21,692 bases of DNA from CAZQKE01 sp964593865 (GTDB lineage Bacteria; Chloroflexota; Anaerolineae; JAAYZQ01), in assembly GCA_964593865.1 (NCBI GenBank), contig CAZQKE010000125.1, forward strand, positions 1 to 21,692, in the 5' to 3' direction. Under the pieces are notes generated by a model, which was not told the origin of the DNA, did not search any database, and saw only the letters and a program-made list of their open reading frames with translations. Made by a program: the position numbers and the translations under genes. This document shows positions 7,388 through 14,812 of this stretch, in pieces; within the stretch, counting starts at the first letter, position 1; each line of letters opens with the position of its first letter.

Positions 7388-8401
7388 TCAGATGACTCGG
7401 AACGCAACCAAGCGAATGATCTGGTAGAGACCGGCTGCGATCAAGGCCGATGTCGGAATGGTCAGCAGCCAGGCGACGGCAATGTCGCGGGCCACCGTCC
7501 AGCGCACTTTGGAAACCCGGTCTGCCGACCCGGCCCCCATGATGGCCGAGCTGACCACTTGGGTTGTGCTCACCGGGCCGCCCAGCAAAGCAGCCCCCAA
7601 GATGATGGTCGCCGAGGTCAACTGAGAACCAAAAGCGTGCACCGGACGGATCTTGTAGAACTTGGCTCCCAACGTTTCGATAAGCCGCCAGCCGCCTGAC
7701 AGCGTGCCCAGGGCAATGGCTGCCGCACTCAAGGTCACAACCCACCAGGGCACATGGAACTCATCCACATAGCCGGTCGTCACCATGGCCATTGCGATAA
7801 TGCCCATCGTCTTTTGCGCGTCATTGGTCCCATGGCTTAGGGCCAGAGCCAACGATGTTCCCAGCTGCCCCCGCTTGAACCAAGCGTTGATCCCCGGCGT
7901 CGCCCCCCGTGCCAGAAAGTAGATCGTTTTGAGGGTGAGAAAGCCGAGCACCAGGCCCAGGATGGGTGAGATGAACAGGGCAATGAGGACCTTTTCCATG
8001 CCGGCCAGGTTGATGGTGCTGAACCCCTCTGCACTGGCTACGGAGCCGACCAACCCACCGATGAGGGCGTGGGAGGTGCTGGAAGGCCAGCCGAAATACC
8101 AGGTAAAGATGTTCCACGCAATGGCACTGAGCAGGGCGGCAATGATCACCGGGCTGGTAATGGCCTCCGGGTCAACCACTTCGCTGCCGATGGTGGTGGC
8201 TACCGCCACGCCAAAGAGAAACGGCCCGGAGAACTCGGCAATGGCGGTCATCGTCAGCGCGGCGCGGGGCGACATGGCCCGCGAAGAGATCATGGTCGCC
8301 ACAATGTTGCTGGAATCGTGAAAACCGTTCAAAAAGTCAAAGATCAGTGCAATGACAACGATGACAATCAGCAGAAAGGGCACAGACGATAGATCGGGCA
8401 T
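7388..8401 (-). CDS. pit: PiT-family inorganic phosphate transporter
   Basis: 337-residue multi-pass membrane protein that should import phosphate with a cation. It begins MPDLSSVPFLLIVIVVIALI with FDFLNGFHDSSNIVATMISS (first PiT signature) and has the second signature in LSHGTNDAQKTMGIIAMAM. Other hydrophobic segments include ITSPVIIAALLSAIAWNIFT and the C-terminal AVAWLLTIPTSALIAAGLY. The ATG at 8401 is chosen because GGGGGAG lies 9 nt upstream and the promoter at 8441-8469 excludes the longer frame. It is the first gene of a four-gene operon with its PhoU-like partner directly behind it. Phosphate control is not visible in the sequence (no obvious Pho box). Confidence 0.93.
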   Translation of the reverse strand: MPDLSSVPFLLIVIVVIALIFDFLNGFHDSSNIVATMISSRAMSPRAALTMTAIAEFSGPFLFGVAVATTIGSEVVDPEAITSPVIIAALLSAIAWNIFTWYFGWPSSTSHALIGGLVGSVASAEGFSTINLAGMEKVLIALFISPILGLVLGFLTLKTIYFLARGATPGINAWFKRGQLGTSLALALSHGTNDAQKTMGIIAMAMVTTGYVDEFHVPWWVVTLSAAAIALGTLSGGWRLIETLGAKFYKIRPVHAFGSQLTSATIILGAALLGGPVSTTQVVSSAIMGAGSADRVSKVRWTVARDIAVAWLLTIPTSALIAAGLYQIIRLVAFRVI

Positions 8402-8440
8402 CGCATCAATCTCCCCCCAGCGTTCTCCAAACGGGCAAGG

Positions 8441-8469
8441 AGTATAACACGCCCACGGCAAGTTGTCAA
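8441..8469 (-). promoter_or_regulatory. Strong sigma70-type promoter for the phosphate-transporter operon
   Basis: Minus strand: TTGACA (8464-8469), 17 bp, TATACT (8441-8446), with GTGT immediately before the -10 element (extended -10 TGn). Expected start near 8434, leader about 33 nt. It is back-to-back with the plus-strand promoter at 8541-8569. Confidence 0.8.
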
Positions 8470-8540
8470 ACGATCGTTGAAAGAGAACCTTCGTGCCTCG
8501 TACTTCCGTCACGGCATTCCGGCAAGGTTGCGGTAGCGGG

Positions 8541-8569
8541 TTGACAGAGTGCCCTCCTTGTGTTATCCT
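8541..8569 (+). promoter_or_regulatory. sigma70-type promoter for the molybdenum-hydroxylase-like operon
   Basis: TTGACA (8541-8546), 17 bp, TATCCT (8564-8569), with GTGT before the -10. The predicted start is near 8576, about 24 nt before the ATG at 8600. The 29-bp stretch matches the promoter at 21321-21349 at 21 positions, including TTGACAGAGT and GTGTTA. Confidence 0.7.
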
Positions 8570-8599
8570 GTCCGTACCACCAGAGACGGAGAGCGGACC

Positions 8600-9475
8600 A
8601 TGTGGCAAGCATACGAAAGACCAACGTCGGTTGAACAAGCCCTAGATATTCTGGCCCGCTACGACGGAGAAGCCAGGATCATCGCCGGGGGGACCGACCT
8701 GGTGATTGAGTTACAGGAGGGCGACCACGACCTTGCCTGCCTGGTAGATGTGACCGGCATCCCCGGCTTGGACCGCATTGAGGAGCGGGACGGTTGGATC
8801 GTCATCGGCTCCAACGTGACCTTCCGCCAGATCAAGGAATCGCCCCTGATCCAACGGCAGGCGCGGGTGTTGGCCGAGGCGGCCGGTAGCGTCGGCGCGT
8901 TGCAGATTCAGACGATGGCTACCCTGGCCGGTAATGTGGCCAGCGCGTTACCGGCGGCCGACGGCAGCGTGGCCCTTGTCTCCCTGGGGGCAGAAGCCGA
9001 GATCGCCGACGGCGAGGGACGACGCTGGCGGCCGATTGAAGAGATGTTCCTGGGGCCGGGCCGCTCGGCGGTGGATTCCACGCGGCAGATGATCACCGCC
9101 ATCCGTTTCCCCACAGCCGGTCCGCGTCAAGGCTCGGCTTGGGAGCGGATCGGGCGGCGGCGTGCCCTGGTGCTGCCCATCCTCAACTGCGCCGTCACCC
9201 TGGCCCTGACCGCCGATGGCGAACGTATCAAGTGGGCCAGGATCGGCTTGGGGCCGGTGGCCCCGGTTCCCTTCCGGGCGCGGGAGACGGAAGCCTACCT
9301 GGCCGGTCGCCCGGCCCAGGAGGAGACCTTTGCCGGGGCGGGTGAAGTCGTCTTGGGTGAGGCCAAACCGCGCACCAGCCTGCTCCGCGCTTCCAAAGAG
9401 TACCGCCGCGCAGTGCTGCCGGTCCTGCTGCGCAACGCCCTGCGCCGCGCCACCGCCCAAGCCCGCAGCGCATAG
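8600..9475 (+). CDS. FAD-binding subunit of a molybdenum hydroxylase (CoxM/XdhB type)
   Basis: 291 residues, normal length for the medium subunit of xanthine-dehydrogenase-family enzymes. The two FAD-binding signatures are present: IIAGGTDLVIELQ (residues about 28-40) and TMATLAGNVASALPAADG (about 99-116). A CO_deh_flav_C-like region with RIGRRRALVLPILNCAVTLAL and a final KEYRRAVLPVLLRNAL follow. The subunit passes electrons from the [2Fe-2S] subunit to FAD. The ATG at 8600 follows GGAGAGCGG and fits the promoter. It is followed 25 nt later by the FeS subunit. No molybdopterin-binding large subunit gene is adjacent, so the substrate of the complex is unknown. Confidence 0.92.
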   Translation: MWQAYERPTSVEQALDILARYDGEARIIAGGTDLVIELQEGDHDLACLVDVTGIPGLDRIEERDGWIVIGSNVTFRQIKESPLIQRQARVLAEAAGSVGALQIQTMATLAGNVASALPAADGSVALVSLGAEAEIADGEGRRWRPIEEMFLGPGRSAVDSTRQMITAIRFPTAGPRQGSAWERIGRRRALVLPILNCAVTLALTADGERIKWARIGLGPVAPVPFRARETEAYLAGRPAQEETFAGAGEVVLGEAKPRTSLLRASKEYRRAVLPVLLRNALRRATAQARSA

Positions 9476-9500
9476 TACGCGATCAACAGGAGCCAACCCT

Positions 9501-9986
9501 ATGGAACCGAAAACCTATCCCTTGACCATGACCGTCAACGGTCGGCAGGTGACCGTTGAAATTGAAGCCGATGAGTTGTTGGTGGACGTACTCCGCGACC
9601 GCCTGGGACTGACCGGAACCAAGATCGGCTGCAACGAGGGCGAATGCGGGGCCTGCACCGTCATCATGGACGGCCAGGCAGTGCTTTCCTGCCTGATCCC
9701 GGCCATGCGTGCCCAGGGCCGCGAGATCACGACCATCGAGGGGCTGAGCGACGGCGAAACGCTGCACCCCTTGCAGCAGGCGTTCATTGAACATGGAGCG
9801 GTGCAGTGCGGCTATTGCATCCCCGGCTTTATCATGTCGGCCAAAGCCCTGTTGGACCGCAACCCCCACCCCGGCCGGGATGAGATCAAAGAAGCCATTG
9901 CCGGGAACCTGTGCCGCTGCACCGGCTATGTCAAAATTGTGGAGGCGATAGAGGCGGTAGCGGCCCAACCCCCACGGGGAGAGTAA
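9501..9986 (+). CDS. [2Fe-2S] subunit of a molybdenum hydroxylase (CoxS/XdhC type)
   Basis: 161 residues, the usual size of the small subunit. The plant-type ferredoxin cluster is bound by C44, C49, C52 and C64 (GCNEGECGACTV ... LSC). The second, all-helical domain supplies C103, C106, C138 and C140 (QCGYCIPGF ... LCRCTGY). Both eight-cysteine sets are complete, so the electron-transfer chain should work. The start ATG 9501 follows CAGGAG. It shares the operon with the FAD subunit and lies 38 nt before the PEP-utilising-like gene. The expected partner, a large subunit of about 750-800 residues, is missing here. Confidence 0.95.
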   Translation: MEPKTYPLTMTVNGRQVTVEIEADELLVDVLRDRLGLTGTKIGCNEGECGACTVIMDGQAVLSCLIPAMRAQGREITTIEGLSDGETLHPLQQAFIEHGAVQCGYCIPGFIMSAKALLDRNPHPGRDEIKEAIAGNLCRCTGYVKIVEAIEAVAAQPPRGE

Positions 9987-10024
9987 GGGCCGACGGGCCG
10001 GGTAGAACAGGCGAGGAGGCTTGC

Positions 10025-11671
10025 ATGACAGAATGGTTGTTGAGCGGTCACAATACCCAGGAATCCACCGGCCTCGCCTGCCCGGTGACCGTGACTATGA
10101 CCGAAAAAGGACTGGACACCCAGATCGATTGGTTCCTGAGCCAGCTGGCCGGGGATACATCGGATTTCGACCGCTCTTTGAAGCCGACGGGGGTTGTCCA
10201 GGGACGGCTTTACCTGAACATCAACTACTACGCCCGCAACATGGCCGCGGTCTTGCCTTTCGATTCAGAGTCGGTGGGCGCCCCGGCGGGTATGGTCGAG
10301 GTAACGGGCCGGGCAACCCTGAGCCGTCGGTTGCTGCTGCTTCCCCGCTTCCGCCGTACCTACCGCTGGGCAGCCGATTTTTACCAGCACGTATTGCCCG
10401 ACCTGGACCGCGAGCTATACGACATTTACTGGCGGTTGCGCGAAGGTGAAAACCCATTGCCCCTCATCTGGTCTCTGTTCGAGCCGGAATTCTACCGCCG
10501 GGCGCGGGATACCGACCGCGCCCACGTCGTCGCCGCCCTGACCATCATCGCCCTGGATGGGTTCCTGCGGCAGCACGCGCCCCAATTGCTGAGCCTCTTT
10601 GCCGGACAGGAGACCACGACTTCCCTCATCGGTCAGCGCATCTGGGAACTGTGCCGGGTGGCGCGGGAGTGCGGCCCGGAGGTGCAGGAACTCTTGTTGG
10701 CCGGTGAAACCGATCTGGCGGTTTACCGGCTTTTGCCCCAGGCCGAACCCTTTGTAGCCGGGGTGCAGGACTTTTTGCGCGCCTACGGCCATCGCGGCTT
10801 TCGCTATGAAGCCGACCTGGAAACCGAACGGCTGGCCGACCGCCCAGACCATGTGCTGTTGGCCGTGGCCGGGCAGCTGCGGCTGGGGGAGGCAGAATCG
10901 CCCGAAGCGCGGGCCGAGGCCGCCCGCCGCCTGGGCCTGGAAGCCCTGGACCGGATGAACCCCTTCCGTCGGGCCTTCTGGCAGCGGTTCCTCCGCTGGA
11001 GCCGGCGGCTCATCTCCTGGCGTGAAGATTCCAAGAGCAACCTGGCCCTGCGTCAGGCGGTCTATGGCCTGGCGGCACGCCTTCTTTCCCGCCACTACTA
11101 CCCCAACGACCCTGACGATGCGATGATGTTTTACACGGTGGACGAACTGCTGGCCTTTGCCCGCAGCCGGGGTGAGGAACGGGTAGAGAGGCAGACGTTG
11201 GAATGGCGACGGGCGCAATACGAATTGCGGCGGACCCAACCCCCACCGCCAGAACTGATCTGGTATGACCCCGAGACGGGGCGCTGGCGACCGGCGGCTC
11301 AGGCCGAGGAGGAAAGCCTACAGGCATCCATCTCTCGCCTGGAGGGGATTGCGGCCAGCGCGGGCAGCGGTCCGGCGGGGGGTGTTGCCGTTGTGACCAA
11401 TGACCCCTTGGATGCCGCCCGGCGGCTGCTGGAACTGGACGGCCCGGCGGTGCTGATCACCCACCTGACCGATCCGGCCTGGTCCAGCCTCTTTCGCCGC
11501 CTGAGCGGCGTCGTCACCGAGCTGGGGGGCGTCATCTCCCACGCCGCCATTGTCGCCCGCGAGAACGGCCTGCCCGCCGTCGTCGGCATCCCCGATGCGA
11601 CCCGCTTGATCCGCGATGGACAGCGGGTGCGGGTGGATGGAGCCAACGGCGTGGTAGAGATCCTGGACTAG
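10025..11671 (+). CDS. PEP-utilising mobile-domain protein lacking ATP-grasp (PEP synthase / rifampin phosphotransferase-like)
   Basis: 548 residues. The C-terminus is a clear phosphohistidine swivelling domain: VVTELGGVISHAAIVARENG then LPAVVG, with the phosphorylatable His at residue 506. The middle resembles the linker region of PEP synthases and rifampin phosphotransferases (GRLYLNINYYARNMAAVLPF near residue 65, FLRAYGHRGFRYEADL near 250). The N-terminal ATP-grasp domain of about 300 residues that normally phosphorylates the His is absent: the protein starts with MTEWLLSGHNTQESTG after AGGAGG, so this is not a misread start. It may need an ATP-grasp partner encoded elsewhere, or have lost catalysis. 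Downstream is a 159-nt gap with hairpins. The substrate is unknown. Confidence 0.8.
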   Translation: MTEWLLSGHNTQESTGLACPVTVTMTEKGLDTQIDWFLSQLAGDTSDFDRSLKPTGVVQGRLYLNINYYARNMAAVLPFDSESVGAPAGMVEVTGRATLSRRLLLLPRFRRTYRWAADFYQHVLPDLDRELYDIYWRLREGENPLPLIWSLFEPEFYRRARDTDRAHVVAALTIIALDGFLRQHAPQLLSLFAGQETTTSLIGQRIWELCRVARECGPEVQELLLAGETDLAVYRLLPQAEPFVAGVQDFLRAYGHRGFRYEADLETERLADRPDHVLLAVAGQLRLGEAESPEARAEAARRLGLEALDRMNPFRRAFWQRFLRWSRRLISWREDSKSNLALRQAVYGLAARLLSRHYYPNDPDDAMMFYTVDELLAFARSRGEERVERQTLEWRRAQYELRRTQPPPPELIWYDPETGRWRPAAQAEEESLQASISRLEGIAASAGSGPAGGVAVVTNDPLDAARRLLELDGPAVLITHLTDPAWSSLFRRLSGVVTELGGVISHAAIVARENGLPAVVGIPDATRLIRDGQRVRVDGANGVVEILD

Positions 11672-11709
11672 TGGCGACTCAAGTCGCTCCTTTCGGGCCT
11701 GGGGCCGGG

Positions 11710-11794
11710 CGTCCGCCTACGCGGACGTTCCTGCTTCCTCCGCCTGCATGGCAGGCGCGCACGCACAGGCGGGCGGTCGGCCACGGCCCGCCTG
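11710..11794. repeat. Cluster of three short palindromes between two plus-strand genes
   Basis: The 159-nt gap contains three hairpin-forming inverted repeats in a row: CGTCCGC/GCGGACG (11710-11727, loop 4), CGCCTGC/GCAGGCG (11741-11757, loop 3) and CAGGCGGG/CCCGCCTG (11766-11794, loop 13). The last encloses CGGCCACGGCC, which also occurs at 21241-21251. It looks like a REP-like dispersed element, or a structure that stabilises or attenuates the transcript. No T-run follows, so it is not an obvious terminator. Confidence 0.5.
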
Positions 11795-11830
11795 GTGTGG
11801 TTTCAACCGCTATTTTCAAGGAGGGAAAGG

Positions 11831-13018
11831 ATGATGTCCCCGAATACCGAGTATGACCCGCTGGCTTCGGTGCAGGCCGCCGGGCCGCCGGGGACCATTT
11901 CCTTCATCTACGGCTTGCCCGATCCGGCGACCTTCCCGGCGGAGGACTTGCGCCGGGCGGCGGATACCGTGCTCCGCGAACGGCCTGAACTGGCCCTGCA
12001 ATACGGCCCGGAGCAGGGCTACGGCCCGCTGATTGATTTCCTCCGCGAACGGTTGGCCCGTCAGGAGGAACTGGACGTTGAACGGCCCCAGATCATGCTT
12101 TCCGCCGGGGCGGCCCAGGCGTTGGACCATCTCTGCACCCTTTTGACCCGACCCGGCGACATTGTGCTGGTCCAGGCCCCCACCTACCACGAAGCGTTGC
12201 GTCTCTTCCGTGACCACGGCCTGCGCGCCTTATCCGTCGCCGCCGACGATGACGGCCTGCGGGTGGACGCCCTGGCCGAGCGGTTGGCCGCCCTGGCCCG
12301 ACGCGGCGAGGCAGCCCGACTGCTGTACCTTATCCCCACCTTCCAAAACCCCGGCGGCGTCACCCTGGCCGCCGAACGCCGCCGTCCCATCCTGGAACTG
12401 GCCGAGCGGTACAATCTGTTGGTCATTGAGGACGATGTCTACCGCGACCTGGCCTTTGAGGGCAGCCCGCCGATCTCCCTCTTTGCCCTGGATGGGGGCC
12501 GCCGGGTGCTGCGCATCGGCAGCTTTTCCAAGATTCTGGCCCCCGGCGTGCGGATGGGCTGGCTCCTGGGGCCGCCGGGCATCATTGAGCGGCTGGTGGG
12601 CAGCGGGTTACGCTGCATGAGCGGCGGCGTCAATCCCTTCATGGCCAACATCCTGGCCGCTTACTGCCGCGCGGGGAAACTGGACCCCCACATTGCGCAT
12701 CTGCGAACCGTCTACCGCCGTCGCCGAGACGCCATGCTCAACGCCCTGGCCGATTTTATGCCCCCCGGCACGCGTTGGACGCAGCCCGGCGGCGGCTTTT
12801 TCATCTGGCTGACGCTGCCCGAACCGCTCCGCGCCGACCGGGTGGTGGCGCAGGCCAAGAAAGCCAGGGTGTGGGTGCTGTCCGGCGATCCTTTCTTCGC
12901 CGAACCGCCTACCGGTCAACACCTGCGCCTGGCTTTTAGCTACGTCACGCCGGAGCAGATCCGGCGGGGGATTGAGATTTTGGGAACCGTTGTAAAAAAA
13001 GCGCGAAAGGAGGAGTGA
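11831..13018 (+). CDS. PLP-dependent class I/II aminotransferase
   Basis: 395-residue fold-type I aminotransferase, close in style to 2-aminoadipate/MocR-related enzymes (LysN, aromatic or branched-chain aminotransferases). Visible elements are IYGLPDPATFP at the N-terminus, QYGPEQGYGPLIDFLRERLA, PTYHEALRLF, the IPTFQNPGGVT substrate/cofactor segment, IEDDVYRDLAFEG (Asp to the pyridine nitrogen), and SFSKILAPGVRMGWLLGP with the PLP-binding Lys at residue 238. The C-terminal domain has GGGFFIWLTLP and LRLAFSYV. No N-terminal winged helix is present, so it is an enzyme rather than a MocR regulator. AAGGAGG lies 6 nt before the ATG at 11831 (a second ATG follows at once). Its stop overlaps the next start by one base. 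Confidence 0.92.
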   Translation: MMSPNTEYDPLASVQAAGPPGTISFIYGLPDPATFPAEDLRRAADTVLRERPELALQYGPEQGYGPLIDFLRERLARQEELDVERPQIMLSAGAAQALDHLCTLLTRPGDIVLVQAPTYHEALRLFRDHGLRALSVAADDDGLRVDALAERLAALARRGEAARLLYLIPTFQNPGGVTLAAERRRPILELAERYNLLVIEDDVYRDLAFEGSPPISLFALDGGRRVLRIGSFSKILAPGVRMGWLLGPPGIIERLVGSGLRCMSGGVNPFMANILAAYCRAGKLDPHIAHLRTVYRRRRDAMLNALADFMPPGTRWTQPGGGFFIWLTLPEPLRADRVVAQAKKARVWVLSGDPFFAEPPTGQHLRLAFSYVTPEQIRRGIEILGTVVKKARKEE

Positions 13019-14721
13019 TGAAGAGGTTTCTATCTGCATCCCTGGTTCTGGCGATCTTGGTGCTGGGCTTGCTGCCCACCGCTCCGCCTGTGCTGGCTCA
13101 TGCTATCACCGTAGACGGCGATGCGTCTGACTGGACGATGGCCGCGCCGACGAACGCGAATACAGGACATATCGGCCGGGATTCATCCTCGCGAGGCGAA
13201 TATGTCTGGAACGACTGGACCGGTGATGTGCGCACAGATGGCACCGATCCCGATAGCAACTACGATCTCACAGGATTCCGTGTCACCGGCGATGCCAACA
13301 ACCTGTATTTTTTGGCCACTTTTGATGACATCACTGCCAGTAACTTACCCTACATCTCTATCGCCGTAGATACAGACCGGACGAACGGCAGCGGTGAGAG
13401 TTGGTTTGGGGATTACGCAGACACCCAAACCAGTGCCGATGCCGAGTGGGAGCGACTCATTGTGGTCAATCTGAACAAAACCGGCTACTATGATACAGGG
13501 TGGACCTGGACCAGCGCCGGTTCCAGCTACATTGATACTACCAATGATGTGATTGAGATCGGTATGCCTCTCACCGACTTGGGGCTTACCTGGCCCGCTA
13601 CGGTGCGTTTCACGGTGATTGTCTGCCAGCACAACGGTAGTGGTGGAGTTCAAGACATCAGTGGTGTGAGCGACGCATTGGACGTTGTCACCAATTATGG
13701 GGATCCCGGTTTGACCGGCGGCACATGGGACGAGGTTTCTGACGGCGTCGTTGACTACTATTTTGATGTGTATTTTGGCACGAACGGGGAGCCGTTTCCG
13801 CCGTTGCTGGTCTCCGAAGTGTTCTATGATGCGCCGGGGAGCGAACCGGCAGAGGAATGGATTCAGATTTACAATGCGACGAATAGCAGCATGAGTCTGG
13901 ATGGCTGGAAGATAGGCGATGAGGAAACGGTGGATGGTGGAGAAGGAATGTACCAGTTCCCTGCCGGTTTCAGCGTCGCTTCGCATGATTCGGTCATAGT
14001 TGCCAATCAGGCCACTGCCTTTAGTGGTCTGGGGTACGGGTGCTCGCCGGATTTCGAGGTTTCAGACACCGATGCGACCCCTGACATGAGCAAGTACACT
14101 AACTGGGCTACAGGGAGCTGGGCGTTGGGCAACTCCAGTGACGAGATTCTGCTCCTTGATCCTCAAGATACCGTAGTGGATGTGATGACCTACGGCTCTG
14201 GTTCATACCCTGGAGTCACGGCCCATGCGGATGTGCCGGCAGGCAATTCGGTGGAAAGGGATCCGCCGGGCAGCGATACCAATGATTGTAGCAACGATTT
14301 TACCTCTGTCGGTTCCAACGGCACTCCGTGTGATGTTCCAACCGCCGTGACCCTGGCTTCTTTCACCGCCGAAGGGAATGGACGGAGCGTCCTCCTTCGC
14401 TGGGAGACCGCTTCCGAGTTGAACAACTTGGGGTTCAACCTCTATCGTGCTGCGGAGACAAAGGGGGTAGGAGCCGAGCGGGTGCGGCTCAACGACGCAC
14501 TGATCCAAGCCGTCCATCCCGGCAGCCCCTTTGGGGCGAGCTACGAATTCAACGACGAGACGGCCATGCCGGGCGTGACCTATCTCTACTGGCTGGAGGA
14601 TGTGGACATCTACGGGGTGGCGACCCTGCACGGCCCCGTTTCGGTCCGGCTGAAGCCGTTGCACCGCCTGTTGCCGGTTCGGCCCAGGCTGGCTCCTGCT
14701 TCGGCGCAGGCGCACCGCTGA
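13018..14721 (+). CDS. Secreted lamin-tail-domain protein
   Basis: 567 residues with a classical signal peptide (MKRFLSASLVLAILVLGLLP ... VLAHA). Residues about 30-260 look like a beta-rich carbohydrate-binding or DOMON-like module (ITVDGDASDWT, YDLTGFRVTGDANNLYFLATFDD). Residues about 268-400 form a lamin-tail domain (LLVSEVFYDAPGSEPAEEWI, YNATNSSMSLDGWKIGD). The C-terminal module VTLASFTAEGNGRSVLLRWE..NNLGFNLYRA is an Fn3-like unit common in secreted Chloroflexota proteins. It is probably a cell-surface or exported binding protein; no catalytic motif was recognised. The ATG at 13018 shares a base with the aminotransferase stop, with AAAGGAGG just upstream. The first 1.2 kb has clearly lower G+C and different codon use from its neighbours, a sign of acquisition or of a fast-evolving exported protein. 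Confidence 0.8.
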   Translation: MKRFLSASLVLAILVLGLLPTAPPVLAHAITVDGDASDWTMAAPTNANTGHIGRDSSSRGEYVWNDWTGDVRTDGTDPDSNYDLTGFRVTGDANNLYFLATFDDITASNLPYISIAVDTDRTNGSGESWFGDYADTQTSADAEWERLIVVNLNKTGYYDTGWTWTSAGSSYIDTTNDVIEIGMPLTDLGLTWPATVRFTVIVCQHNGSGGVQDISGVSDALDVVTNYGDPGLTGGTWDEVSDGVVDYYFDVYFGTNGEPFPPLLVSEVFYDAPGSEPAEEWIQIYNATNSSMSLDGWKIGDEETVDGGEGMYQFPAGFSVASHDSVIVANQATAFSGLGYGCSPDFEVSDTDATPDMSKYTNWATGSWALGNSSDEILLLDPQDTVVDVMTYGSGSYPGVTAHADVPAGNSVERDPPGSDTNDCSNDFTSVGSNGTPCDVPTAVTLASFTAEGNGRSVLLRWETASELNNLGFNLYRAAETKGVGAERVRLNDALIQAVHPGSPFGASYEFNDETAMPGVTYLYWLEDVDIYGVATLHGPVSVRLKPLHRLLPVRPRLAPASAQAHR

Positions 14722-14739
14722 GCTCCGGAAAGTCGGCAT

Positions 14740-14769
14740 ACATCCCGCAGGTGCAAGCCTGCGGGATGT
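14740..14769. terminator. Perfect 12-bp hairpin between convergent genes
   Basis: ACATCCCGCAGG pairs with CCTGCGGGATGT around a 6-nt loop (TGCAAG). It lies between the stops of two converging genes (14721 plus, 14813 minus), where a bidirectional terminator or transcript-end stabiliser is expected. No adjacent T-run exists, though GTTTTTTAC follows at about 14808. The stem core CCCGCAGG is shared with the hairpin at 19125-19166. Confidence 0.5.
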
Positions 14770-14812
14770 GCTTGTATGGCCGGCGGTGAGAGGATAGTCC
14801 CGATCAAGTTTT

